Shown here piece after piece: positions 14,948 to 22,971 of a stretch of DNA of 64,000 nt (position 1 is its first letter; each line of letters starts with the position of its first letter). Both the position numbers and the translations under genes were made by a program. Origin of the DNA: CAYGTK01 sp964352775 (lineage in GTDB: Bacteria > Bacteroidota > Bacteroidia > Chitinophagales > CAIOSU01); contig CAYGTK010000001.1 in the NCBI GenBank assembly GCA_964352775.1, forward strand, positions 1 through 64,000, in the 5' to 3' direction. A model generated the notes under the pieces. That model saw nothing but the letters and a program-made list of their open reading frames with translations. It ran no database searches and was not told the DNA's origin.

Positions 14948-16147
14948 ATGAGTAAAAACAAGAATTTACATATTGTTAGTGAAGAGCATGGACCTGAAAA
15001 GGCAGTCTTAGTAGGATTGATAACCCAAGAGCAACCGGAGGAGTTGTTAATGGAGTACTTGGACGAGTTAGCCTTTTTGGCTGAAACGGCAGGTGCAAAG
15101 ACGGTAAAGCAGTTTTATCAGAAGGTGGATCATCCTGATACTCGATTTTATGTACGGAAGGGTAAGTTGGAAGAAATAACCTCTTACGTTAAGGCTAAGG
15201 ATATTGACTTGGTGATATTTGATGACGAGATAAGTCCATCACAGCAGCGGAACTTGGAGAAGGAGTTGAAGGTGAAAGTAGTAGATAGATCGATGCTGAT
15301 ACTGGATATTTTTGCCGACCGTGCTAAAACTGTTCAGGCGAAGACGCAGGTGGAGTTAGCGCAAATGCAATACTTATTACCTCGAATTCGTGGTATGTGG
15401 ACTCACCTTGATCGTCAGAAGGGTGGTATTGGTATGCGCGGTGCTGGTGAAAAAGAGATAGAGACCGATAAGCGGGTGATTAATGATAAGATATCGAATC
15501 TTAAAAAGGATCTTGAAAAGATAGATAAGCAGAACCAAACGCAGCGCAAATCACGGGGCCAGATGATACGTGTAGCCTTGGTAGGATATACCAATGTGGG
15601 TAAGAGTACTATTATGAACCTACTTAGTAAGTCGGAGGTGTTTGCGGAGAACAAGTTGTTTGCTACACTTGATACTACAGTTAGAAAAGTGGTTATCGAT
15701 CAAATACCTTTCCTCCTGTCAGATACAGTAGGGTTCATCCGGAAATTACCTCATCACTTGGTAGAGAGCTTTAAAAGTACCTTGGATGAGGTTCGTGAGT
15801 CGGATATCCTATTACATGTAGTTGACCTTGGGCACCCTCAGCACGAAGACCATATTAATGTGGTGAACGAGACCTTAGCTGACCTTGGTGCTGATAATAA
15901 GCCCACCCTAATGATATTCAACAAGCTTGACCTTTACGAGAAGCGAGCTTTTGATGAATTATTAGAAGAAGAGGTAAGAACTGAGCTCCTTAATCAGTTA
16001 AAAACATCTTGGCTAAAAAAGACGGATGGGAATGCTGTATTCATGTCGGCCTTGCAGAAAGAAGGGGTGGATGCTTTCCGTAGCCGGATAATTGAAGAGA
16101 TAAAAGACTTGTACTACCAGCGTTATCCCTACGAAGCACGTTATTGA
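14948..16147 (+). CDS. hflX: Ribosome-associated GTPase HflX
   Basis: 399 residues starting at MSKNKN; an in-frame TTG 18 nt upstream overlaps the promoter and is rejected. The N-terminal HflX domain (~15-190) carries DFxxxxxPSQQRNLEKEL-like sequence and the glycine-rich linker GGIGMRGAGEKEIETD. The G domain has G1 GYTNVGKST near 215, G3 DTVGF and G4 NKLD. HflX binds the 50S subunit and splits stalled or stress-inactivated ribosomes. It lacks the long N-terminal extension of the E. coli protein, as usual in this phylum. It appears to have its own promoter directly behind the radical SAM gene. Confidence 0.94.
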   Translation: MSKNKNLHIVSEEHGPEKAVLVGLITQEQPEELLMEYLDELAFLAETAGAKTVKQFYQKVDHPDTRFYVRKGKLEEITSYVKAKDIDLVIFDDEISPSQQRNLEKELKVKVVDRSMLILDIFADRAKTVQAKTQVELAQMQYLLPRIRGMWTHLDRQKGGIGMRGAGEKEIETDKRVINDKISNLKKDLEKIDKQNQTQRKSRGQMIRVALVGYTNVGKSTIMNLLSKSEVFAENKLFATLDTTVRKVVIDQIPFLLSDTVGFIRKLPHHLVESFKSTLDEVRESDILLHVVDLGHPQHEDHINVVNETLADLGADNKPTLMIFNKLDLYEKRAFDELLEEEVRTELLNQLKTSWLKKTDGNAVFMSALQKEGVDAFRSRIIEEIKDLYYQRYPYEARY

Positions 16148-16235
16148 TAATTTTTTTCTGTTCTAGTGTAACCTCTTCCTGATGCTTGCGTAAAAGAGGG
16201 TGATAAATACCTTATCACGACGTAAAAATCAGGAA

Positions 16236-17171
16236 ATGTTCAAATTCACAAGTTTTTCAGCCATCCTACTAAGCGCCATGGCTTTGTTCATGAGCAACAT
16301 GTCTACAACACCGATGGAACTGGAGGGCAATTCTTTAGGAGCCCCCGAGTTTGATTTCCGCTATCAAGGCGAGATCGAAACTGGTGTTCAAGCAATGCCC
16401 TTAATAGGACAATTGTCGAAAGATGGCGATGCCATGTATTACACTTCACAAACAAGTAGAGGTAAAATGCTTCTATATCGTATGGAGCGCGAAGCCAATG
16501 GCGAATTTTCTGAGCCTGAACGCTTAGAAGGATTGATCGAAAGCGACATCACCGATGTGTTAATGCCGACTTTAACAGCGGATGAAAAAACCATCGTGTT
16601 CGTTCACAGTCCAAAAGGATTCCAGAAAGGAAGTGACCTATATATAGCAGAATCTGCTGGAAGAGATGGAGCATACAAAAATGTTCGTCCTTTAGATGAG
16701 ATCAACAACCCTGATCTAGCGGAATTCTACCCTTGGATATCTGCTGACGGTTTGAGTATCTATTATTCTCGCCAAGAAGGAAAAGACATTAAGATATACG
16801 CTAGTACACGTACTGGCAAGAACAAACGTTTTAGTGAGCCAACTAAAGTTGACATCAACATACCTAAAGTTGAGAACAACATGAGTGCTTGGTTATCTAA
16901 CAACGAATTGGAAATGTTCGTGCTGTCAGGTAATAACATCTACTATTCAACTCGTACTTCTAAGTCAGATGATTTCTCTTCTCCTATAGAGATAGCTAAA
17001 GCTAACAGCGATGGATTCTTGAGCGGAGTAACTATCACGCAAGATCAAGAAGAGATGTATGTATACAACTCACTAGGGTTCAGAAATACACAACTTATCC
17101 GTTTTAAAAATGCTGCAGAGCGTAACGTGATACAACAAGATATAGATAAGGTTAAGATAGACCTTAAGTAA
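16236..17171 (+). CDS. Secreted PD40 (WD40-like) beta-propeller protein
   Basis: 311 residues from the ATG at 16236; a GTG at 16200 would extend it but the N-terminal hydrophobic signal (FSAILLSAMALFMSNMS) fits the shorter form. Repeated TolB-type blades follow: SKDGDAMYYTS, TADEKTIVFVHS then SDLYIAE, SADGLSIYYSRQ then DIKIYAST, and NNELEMFVLSG then NIYYSTR. PD40 propellers of this type act in protein-protein contacts at the periplasmic or outer-membrane side. No enzymatic or peptidoglycan-binding (OmpA) domain is fused. The role is unknown. It is followed by a terminator, so it is probably monocistronic. Confidence 0.75.
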   Translation: MFKFTSFSAILLSAMALFMSNMSTTPMELEGNSLGAPEFDFRYQGEIETGVQAMPLIGQLSKDGDAMYYTSQTSRGKMLLYRMEREANGEFSEPERLEGLIESDITDVLMPTLTADEKTIVFVHSPKGFQKGSDLYIAESAGRDGAYKNVRPLDEINNPDLAEFYPWISADGLSIYYSRQEGKDIKIYASTRTGKNKRFSEPTKVDINIPKVENNMSAWLSNNELEMFVLSGNNIYYSTRTSKSDDFSSPIEIAKANSDGFLSGVTITQDQEEMYVYNSLGFRNTQLIRFKNAAERNVIQQDIDKVKIDLK

Positions 17172-17196
17172 GAAGTTTTTTGGTTTAGTTATGGGT

Positions 17197-17235
17197 GAAG
17201 CCGCCTCCTCCCCGGAGAGCGGCTTCTTTTATTTT
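17197..17235 (+). terminator. Intrinsic terminator after PD40 gene
   Basis: 8-bp stem GAAGCCGC/GCGGCTTC around a C/G-rich loop, followed by TTTTATTTT. Confidence 0.85.
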
Positions 17236-17314
17236 ACTGGCACTGTTTTTGTTAAATTATGTTTGAGTAATACCTCAACGGAACATAGTCCGTTACAGAA
17301 CTAAACTTAAGGCC

Positions 17315-17668
17315 ATGAACATACTTTCTTCTTTCAAACGACTTACCACAAACGTTCCGCTAGTGTCTACTTTGTGGACTTTCAGAAAAGACTTCCCTCA
17401 ATTCCTTCGAATGATGAAGGCCTATTTTACAGGAGGTTACCGCGCAATTCCGTGGAAAACTTTTGCGAAAATGGGATTTGGTGCACTATATCTTGTTTTC
17501 TTTATCGACTTCATTCCAGACTTTATTCCTATCATTGGTTTTATAGATGATGCTGCTGTATTACTATGGGTATGGAGTTCCATTAAGAAAGATCTGGTAA
17601 ACTATGATATTTGGGAGAAAACAAAGGAAAACAGCAACTCGGAAAGAGCAGCAATTGCTCAGAGGTGA
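17315..17668 (+). CDS. YkvA/DUF1232 family membrane protein
   Basis: 117 residues. The DUF1232 signature is the hydrophobic stretch ending in FIDFIPDFIPIIGFIDDAAVL (about 70-90). A membrane segment precedes it (MGFGALYLVFF). The family is widespread and uncharacterised; single-pass or hairpin insertion is likely. The 3' end overlaps the next reading frame by up to 65 nt. A strong terminator lies upstream, so this gene must have its own promoter in 17236-17314, which I could not pin down. Confidence 0.8.
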   Translation: MNILSSFKRLTTNVPLVSTLWTFRKDFPQFLRMMKAYFTGGYRAIPWKTFAKMGFGALYLVFFIDFIPDFIPIIGFIDDAAVLLWVWSSIKKDLVNYDIWEKTKENSNSERAAIAQR

Positions 17669-18371
17669 TAGTTATTTCATACCAATAACTATACACTACG
17701 AGCGGCGAACTAATAGCCGAGTCTCTTTCGGTAAAAAAGGATTGAACATTCGTGTATCCGACCTCGTTTCGGAAAGCCAACAACAGCAGCAAATTGCAGC
17801 GTTCAAACGATGGGCAGTATCTGCCATTGCTAGCAAACCACAGTTAGCTACTCAATATCAGGTTAAGGAATATACTACAGGAGATGAGTACACCATACAA
17901 GGTGAACAATTCACATTACAGCTTCATAGAAAGAACGTAAAAACAGTACGTGCAGCCATAAAGGGTGATAAGGTCGTTGCCAACATTCCTAATGACTTTG
18001 CTACTGAACAGTTAGCTAAGGAACTACCAAGTGCTTTAAGTAGAGCTGCTGCTAAGCATACCCACAACAATGTTTTTGACAGGATGATGGCCATTAATGA
18101 CCGATACTTTCAAAAACCTGTTCAAGAGCTGAAGCTAAAGTACACGCATAGTGTTTGGGGAAGCTGTTCCAGTAAAGGGAATATCAATTTGAGCACAAGG
18201 CTTTTATTAGCACCACAGTCGGTAATGGACTATGTAATAGTACACGAACTAGCACATTTAATAGAGCGAAACCACTCTGCTAAATTCTGGAATATTGTAA
18301 AAGGTGTAATGCCAAACTACAAGGAAAAAGAAGCCTGGTTAAAGCAGTATGGCCACTTGTGTAAGTTTTAA
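17604..18371 (+). CDS. YgjP-type zinc metallopeptidase domain protein (M48/SprT-like)
   Basis: Up to 255 residues. The zinc motif HELAH is near residue 215 (VIVHELAHLIERNHSAKFW), with a second His downstream (NHSAKFW) as third ligand, and VWGSCSSKGNINLS just before; this is the YgjP/DUF45 pattern. YgjP proteins are putative cytoplasmic metallopeptidases with unknown substrates. Starting at the ATG 17604 overlaps the YkvA gene by 65 nt; an in-frame TTG at 17655 gives a shorter protein (238 residues) with only a 14-nt overlap and loses only a Lys/Arg/Gln-rich leader, so it may be the true start. The stop overlaps the convergent lipid kinase gene by 4 nt. Confidence 0.82.
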   Translation: MIFGRKQRKTATRKEQQLLRGDSYFIPITIHYERRTNSRVSFGKKGLNIRVSDLVSESQQQQQIAAFKRWAVSAIASKPQLATQYQVKEYTTGDEYTIQGEQFTLQLHRKNVKTVRAAIKGDKVVANIPNDFATEQLAKELPSALSRAAAKHTHNNVFDRMMAINDRYFQKPVQELKLKYTHSVWGSCSSKGNINLSTRLLLAPQSVMDYVIVHELAHLIERNHSAKFWNIVKGVMPNYKEKEAWLKQYGHLCKF

Positions 18372-19300
18372 GGAACGATAACCTTTAGCGATGCAGGAAC
18401 TACCCTTACTACAACTGGGGTTTGCCCTAACAGTTCCCCCTCTACTTCAACATAAATAGGTGTGTCAGAGTCGATCACTATCTTCTTTGCCTTGATAATA
18501 TTTACTTTTTCTAGCTTATCAATGGTGCCTGAATAGAGTTTACCTATATTAAAAATGAGCCCCCATTTGGTAAAGTTTCGGAATAGGGCTGTGTCTAGCA
18601 ATCCGTCGCTCGGGTCTGCCTTAGGACCGAATAACATACCACCACCAGAATATTTACAATTGGCTATGTTGATGCTGTACATAGAGTCTGTAATGGTGTT
18701 ATTATCATCAAACGTAACCGTAACTTGAGTAGGCTCATAGCCACTAAGTGAAGTGAGTAGTGCTTTTAGGTAAGTCCACTTTCCTGAAGACGCTTTTCCT
18801 TGATTAGCGACCTCAACCACAGAGGCATCAAAGCCCAAGCCAGCAATGTTTACAAAGAATCTGTTCTGAACCCCTTCAGGGTAGGTAGATAGAACTTCAC
18901 CTGCATCTATTAAGCGGGTGTTGCCTTTGGATATTAATGATACAGCTGCCCTTTTATCGGTAGGTATCTTAAGCGTTTTAACAGTATCGTTACCCGTACC
19001 AATTGGTATTATTGCTAGGGTAACTTCACTAGAGGGCACAGTTGTTTGCGAGAGGATGCCATTCACCATTTCGTTAACAGTACCATCACCACCTATCCCA
19101 ATAATGTGTCGTGCGCCGCCCTCGATCGCTGCTTTAGCTAGCTCTATACCGTTTTTTTGGTGTTTGGTACTGTGTGCGGCATACTTTATACCTGCTTTAT
19201 CTAGTTCCGTAAGTACAAGTTTACATTCTGCTGCACCCTTTGCGCCTCCAGAAACAGGGTTCATTATAGCAACCCACTCAATAGTATTATTTATAGACAT
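18368..19300 (-). CDS. Diacylglycerol/lipid kinase family protein (YegS/BmrU-like)
   Basis: 310 residues. The DAGK catalytic domain starts with IMNPVSGGAKG (~12-22) and has the nucleotide-binding GIGGDGTVNEMVNGIL (~67-82) and IPIGTGNDTVKTL (~97-109). A second beta-sandwich domain includes FGPKADPSDGLLD, as in YegS. Members phosphorylate diacylglycerol, phosphatidylglycerol, sphingosine or ceramide; the substrate cannot be read from sequence. Some Bacteroidota make sphingolipids, so a sphingoid substrate is possible. Soluble and membrane-associating. Convergent with the YgjP gene, sharing 4 nt. Confidence 0.87.
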   Translation of the reverse strand: MSINNTIEWVAIMNPVSGGAKGAAECKLVLTELDKAGIKYAAHSTKHQKNGIELAKAAIEGGARHIIGIGGDGTVNEMVNGILSQTTVPSSEVTLAIIPIGTGNDTVKTLKIPTDKRAAVSLISKGNTRLIDAGEVLSTYPEGVQNRFFVNIAGLGFDASVVEVANQGKASSGKWTYLKALLTSLSGYEPTQVTVTFDDNNTITDSMYSINIANCKYSGGGMLFGPKADPSDGLLDTALFRNFTKWGLIFNIGKLYSGTIDKLEKVNIIKAKKIVIDSDTPIYVEVEGELLGQTPVVVRVVPASLKVIVP

Positions 19301-19349
19301 CGGGGCTAAAATAGGCGATCTTGTTTAAGTGGGAATGCATTTGATGCAA

Positions 19350-20123
19350 CTAAGCACCTGGCAATATGGCATCAAATGCACCTAACAGCTTAAGAGCCAT
19401 TACCACTATCATAGCTAACAGTAGTCGGCGTATCCATACATCGCCGCCTGCAACGCTGAAATGGCTGCCAGCCCAACCACCAATGGATTGACCAATGGCA
19501 AGGCTAATACCGTATTTCCAATCTACTAGGCCTTCCATAACAAAAATACCTAAGGCAGAAATAGTATAGATAAAGGCCACCATTACTTTGATGCTGTTAC
19601 TCTTTACCAAGTTCATGCGATTCACGATTGTAAGGCATGCTATTATCAAAAAACCCGTTCCTGCTTGAATAAAGCCACCGTAAATACCAATAAAAAAGAA
19701 GATAACGATACTGATAATTCGGTACTTACCTTCGGTGCGCTCCGTCAGTTTCTCTAGATTTTTTAATGGATTGAAAACAATGGTAGCGCCAACTAACAGC
19801 ATAACAATGGCGAGTATCCTATCAAATAACTCTCCCTTAATGTCCACGGCTATTTTTGAGCCGATGATGGCTCCAAATAGCGCAGCAATGCCTAGTACCA
19901 ATCCAAATTGCCAATTGAAATAGCCCTTTTGTTTAAAACCGCTTATAGCTGCCAAGTTTTGTGAAAAGATGGCAACACGGTTAGTAGCATTGGCCACATT
20001 ACCTTCAAAACCAAGAAAAAGGAAAACGGGAAGGGTAAGTAACGACCCACCCCCAGCAACGGTATTAATAAATCCCGCTACTAGGCCACAAACGGCTAAA
20101 ATTGCTGCTTTATCTAACTCCAT
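19350..20123 (-). CDS. TauE/SafE family sulfite exporter-like permease
   Basis: 257 residues with about eight hydrophobic membrane segments. The duplicated TauE/SafE layout is visible: FINTVAGGGSLLTLPVFLFLG in the first half and GFIQAGTGFLIIACLT in the second, each with a Gly-rich motif. The family moves sulfite, sulfoacetate or other small organic anions across the inner membrane. The substrate is not predictable here, since no sulfonate or taurine genes lie nearby. It is divergent from the NAD(P)-binding gene at 20184 and 49 bp upstream of the lipid kinase on the same strand, so the two may be co-transcribed. Confidence 0.85.
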   Translation of the reverse strand: MELDKAAILAVCGLVAGFINTVAGGGSLLTLPVFLFLGFEGNVANATNRVAIFSQNLAAISGFKQKGYFNWQFGLVLGIAALFGAIIGSKIAVDIKGELFDRILAIVMLLVGATIVFNPLKNLEKLTERTEGKYRIISIVIFFFIGIYGGFIQAGTGFLIIACLTIVNRMNLVKSNSIKVMVAFIYTISALGIFVMEGLVDWKYGISLAIGQSIGGWAGSHFSVAGGDVWIRRLLLAMIVVMALKLLGAFDAILPGA

Positions 20124-20132
20124 AGGGATGCT

Positions 20133-20140
20133 TATCTTTG
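20133..20140 (+). promoter_or_regulatory. -7 element (TATCTTTG) of the 20184 operon
   Basis: Exact TAnnTTTG match 43 nt before the first ATG of the plus-strand run that includes coaX. No clear -33 element. Confidence 0.45.
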
Positions 20141-20183
20141 CACGGCGTCAAAAATAATATAAAGCGGCGCTGAAAAGGAAACG

Positions 20184-20873
20184 ATGAGCAACCTAGCCAA
20201 CAAACGAGTAGCAATTGTATTAGGGTCAAGTGGCCTTATTGGAGGCAATTTGGTGAATCTGCTTTTACAAGATGAGAGCTATGGGAAGGTGCGTATACTT
20301 GTTCGCAGAAAGACCAACATGATGCATCCTAAGCTAGAAGAGCAGTTGGTGAATTTTGATGCTCTATCAGCTTACGACGACCTTTTCGAGGGTGATGATG
20401 TGTTCTGTTGCCTAGGCACTACCATAAAAAAAGCTGGTAGCCCAAAGAAATTTAGAAAGGTAGACTACGATTATCCCCTAGAGGCTGCAAAACTGGCTAT
20501 AGAAAAAGAGGTGAAGAACTACCTACTTATTACTTCTATGGGAGCGGACTCAAAAGCTTTTGTCCTATATAGTCGGGTAAAAGGAGAATTAGAGGAAGCG
20601 ATCAAAGAACTAGAATTTCACGGCACTCACATTTTTCAACCATCACTACTGTTAGGCGATAGAAGCGAAACGCGATTTGGTGAAGGTATTGGGCAGAAGG
20701 TAATGGAAGTGGTGAATCCCTTAATGTTCGGGCCACTTGAGAAGTATAAGGCCATAGATGCCAAAGATGTAGCCTATGCAATGGCAGACGTAGCTAAAAA
20801 CGACCCCAAAGGTGTATTCATTTACCAAAGTGATGTGATCCAAACTATGGCCGATAAAGCAAAGCAGGAATGA
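20184..20873 (+). CDS. NAD(P)-binding oxidoreductase (atypical SDR, HTATIP2/NmrA-like)
   Basis: 229 residues. A Rossmann start AIVLGSSGLIGGNLVNLLL (~9-27) followed by VRILVRRKTN places a dinucleotide phosphate site; RRK after the second strand suggests NADP(H). FCCLGTTIKKAGS and YLLITSMGADSKAF are typical of the TIP30/HTATIP2-like atypical SDR group. The usual YxxxK catalytic pair appears as YSRVKGELE (~128-136). The substrate is unknown. The stop overlaps the coaX start by ATGA, making an operon with coaX. Confidence 0.8.
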   Translation: MSNLANKRVAIVLGSSGLIGGNLVNLLLQDESYGKVRILVRRKTNMMHPKLEEQLVNFDALSAYDDLFEGDDVFCCLGTTIKKAGSPKKFRKVDYDYPLEAAKLAIEKEVKNYLLITSMGADSKAFVLYSRVKGELEEAIKELEFHGTHIFQPSLLLGDRSETRFGEGIGQKVMEVVNPLMFGPLEKYKAIDAKDVAYAMADVAKNDPKGVFIYQSDVIQTMADKAKQE

Positions 20874-21601
20874 ATTTAGCTTTAGATGTAGGGAACACGT
20901 ATACTAAACTGGCCATTTTTGATGGGGATGAACTGGTATACAGCGAGGCACACGAGTTGATGTCTATCGAACGACTGCGAGAAATAATAAGTGAGTACCC
21001 TATCAAACGGGCCATATTCTCCTCCGTTTCGAAATCGTATTACAACTTTGAGCGTCTATTAGATGAGAGTTATTACTTCCTAAAGCTTAGTCATAACACT
21101 CCAACGCCAGTAGTTAACAAATATGCTACTCCTAAAACTTTGGGTAAAGACCGCATAGCTGGTGCAGTAGGGGCACATGCACTCTACCCTAATGATAATG
21201 TATTAGTAATAGACGCTGGAACCTGCGTTACTTATGATCTTACAACGAAAAATGGCGAATACTTAGGGGGTAATATTTCCCCTGGCTTAACCATTAGGTT
21301 GAAAGCATTGAATAATTACACGGAGCGACTTCCCTTATTAGAGAAACAAAAAATAGACTACCTAATAGGGAATAGTACAAATACATCAATACTGAGTGGA
21401 GTTATAATGGGCCTAGCTGCTGAACTGGACGGCATGATAAATGCTTACGCTGAAAAATATCCTGAGCTTAAAGTCGTTATCACGGGCGGAGACGCTAAAT
21501 TCTTTGAAAGCTATATGAAAAACTCCATCTTTGCCGTCCCAAATTTAGTGTTGGTCGGACTAAATAAGATCATAGAATATAATGCACAGCCCAATGCCTA
21601 G
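20870..21601 (+). CDS. coaX: Type III pantothenate kinase
   Basis: 243 residues. CoaX catalyses the first step of coenzyme A synthesis, ATP-dependent phosphorylation of pantothenate, using a monovalent cation and without feedback inhibition by CoA. Signatures: LALDVGNTYTKLAIF (phosphate 1, Asp6), GKDRIAGAVGAHALYP, VIDAGTCVTYDL (phosphate 2), GGNISPGLTIR and VITGGDAKFF. Normal length. It overlaps the upstream SDR-like gene by 4 nt and the following outer-membrane gene by 8 nt. Confidence 0.93.
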   Translation: MNLALDVGNTYTKLAIFDGDELVYSEAHELMSIERLREIISEYPIKRAIFSSVSKSYYNFERLLDESYYFLKLSHNTPTPVVNKYATPKTLGKDRIAGAVGAHALYPNDNVLVIDAGTCVTYDLTTKNGEYLGGNISPGLTIRLKALNNYTERLPLLEKQKIDYLIGNSTNTSILSGVIMGLAAELDGMINAYAEKYPELKVVITGGDAKFFESYMKNSIFAVPNLVLVGLNKIIEYNAQPNA

Positions 21602-22970
21602 GCTAATTTTACTAATCCTTCTTATACTAGGTTCTTTGGCCTCCTACTCGCAAGACCTTTCCTATTATTCACGCTTTGGTTTTGGAGATGCCCAAACAGG
21701 AGTGTTCGCTAACAATGCTGCTTTAGGCGGAATAGCTGGTGGTTACCAAGATGTGTTTCATATAAACATGGTTAATCCTGCATCATACGCTAAAGCTTCT
21801 TATACCATACTAAGTACAGGGTTGGCTGTTGGAAACAGACGCTTAGTAAGTAACAATACCGAGCTAAGTGCTGGAGATGCATCCTTAGATTATATGGCTA
21901 TTCAGTTCCCTATATACAAAACCAAGGTCTATAACGATGACCTTGAACTGATAAAGGAAACCCCTAAACTAGGATTAAGCATTGGCCTATTGCCATATTT
22001 TCAAAGTAACTACCGACAAGATGTGTCGCTAACTTTAGATGACAGTACTAGCTTTAGTAAGCTATATGACCGCAGTGGGCGCTTATACCGAGTGTACCTT
22101 GGGCTAGGTGGTGAGGTATTTTCTAACAAGAATAATTCTCTTCGCTTTGGTGCAAACTTCAACTACATATTTGGTGAGATATCGCAAGGAGAGGTAGTTA
22201 ATTTCTCAGAGGACATCAGTTCATTTAACACACGTACACGAAGTTTTTTCAGAGTAAGTGATGCTGCATATGACATAGGTGTTCAGTTTCGCAGAGACAT
22301 AGGTAATTCCACAATAGATAAAAACGGAGCAAGAAAGCGTGACTTGTACCTTATTGCTGGGGCATATGCACATTTACCATTCAACATAAAGGCTAGTATA
22401 ACTACGGTAACAGATAGATTCCGACTAATAAATGGTTCAGTTAGTAATGTGGATACCTTTAGCAATACTGCTCAAGAGGGTTTACAAGTGCGCTTTCCAA
22501 GTACTTATGGTGGGGGTGTAACGCTTACTAAAGAAAACTACTTGAAAGACCAACACTGGTTGGTTGGGTTCGACGTTGCTTATACCACTTGGGCAAATAC
22601 AGACCAACCGCTAGGTAACTCTACTACGTTGAACAATAGCCTAAGAGCTAGTGTTGGGGTAGAATTCACACCAAATACAAGTCCATTTGCTGGGTTCTTC
22701 AAACGAACGACATATCGCTTTGGGGGATACTACGATAATGGACATTTAGAGGTGTTTGGGAATAGGATAAGAGAGTTTGGCACGAGTTTTGGCCTATCCT
22801 TCATGGTTATTGATCGACAGTATAAAATACCGGTAACCAAAATAAACCTGAGTTTACAGGTAGGACAGACCGGAACAACTGCTAGCGATCTTTACCAAGA
22901 AACATTTTTCAAGGTTAATTTAGGCCTTGATCTTTATGGAAACTGGTTCGTTAAACGAAAATATAATTAA
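21594..22970 (+). CDS. Outer-membrane beta-barrel protein (FadL/OmpP1-like)
   Basis: 458 residues from the ATG at 21594; an ATG at 21582 adds four residues. Signal peptide MPRLILLILLILGSLASYSQ. The mature start DLSYYSRFGFGDAQTG, NNAALGGIAGGYQD and VNPASYAK is common to a Bacteroidota family of barrel proteins related to the FadL/OmpP1 group. Many amphipathic strands with aromatic girdles follow and the end FVKRKYN is short. The function is unknown; hydrophobic solute uptake is an analogy. It is encoded between coaX and a TPR protein, with start overlapping coaX by 8 nt and only 1 nt separating its stop from the next ATG. Confidence 0.75.
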   Translation: MPRLILLILLILGSLASYSQDLSYYSRFGFGDAQTGVFANNAALGGIAGGYQDVFHINMVNPASYAKASYTILSTGLAVGNRRLVSNNTELSAGDASLDYMAIQFPIYKTKVYNDDLELIKETPKLGLSIGLLPYFQSNYRQDVSLTLDDSTSFSKLYDRSGRLYRVYLGLGGEVFSNKNNSLRFGANFNYIFGEISQGEVVNFSEDISSFNTRTRSFFRVSDAAYDIGVQFRRDIGNSTIDKNGARKRDLYLIAGAYAHLPFNIKASITTVTDRFRLINGSVSNVDTFSNTAQEGLQVRFPSTYGGGVTLTKENYLKDQHWLVGFDVAYTTWANTDQPLGNSTTLNNSLRASVGVEFTPNTSPFAGFFKRTTYRFGGYYDNGHLEVFGNRIREFGTSFGLSFMVIDRQYKIPVTKINLSLQVGQTGTTASDLYQETFFKVNLGLDLYGNWFVKRKYN

Positions 22971-22971
22971 C

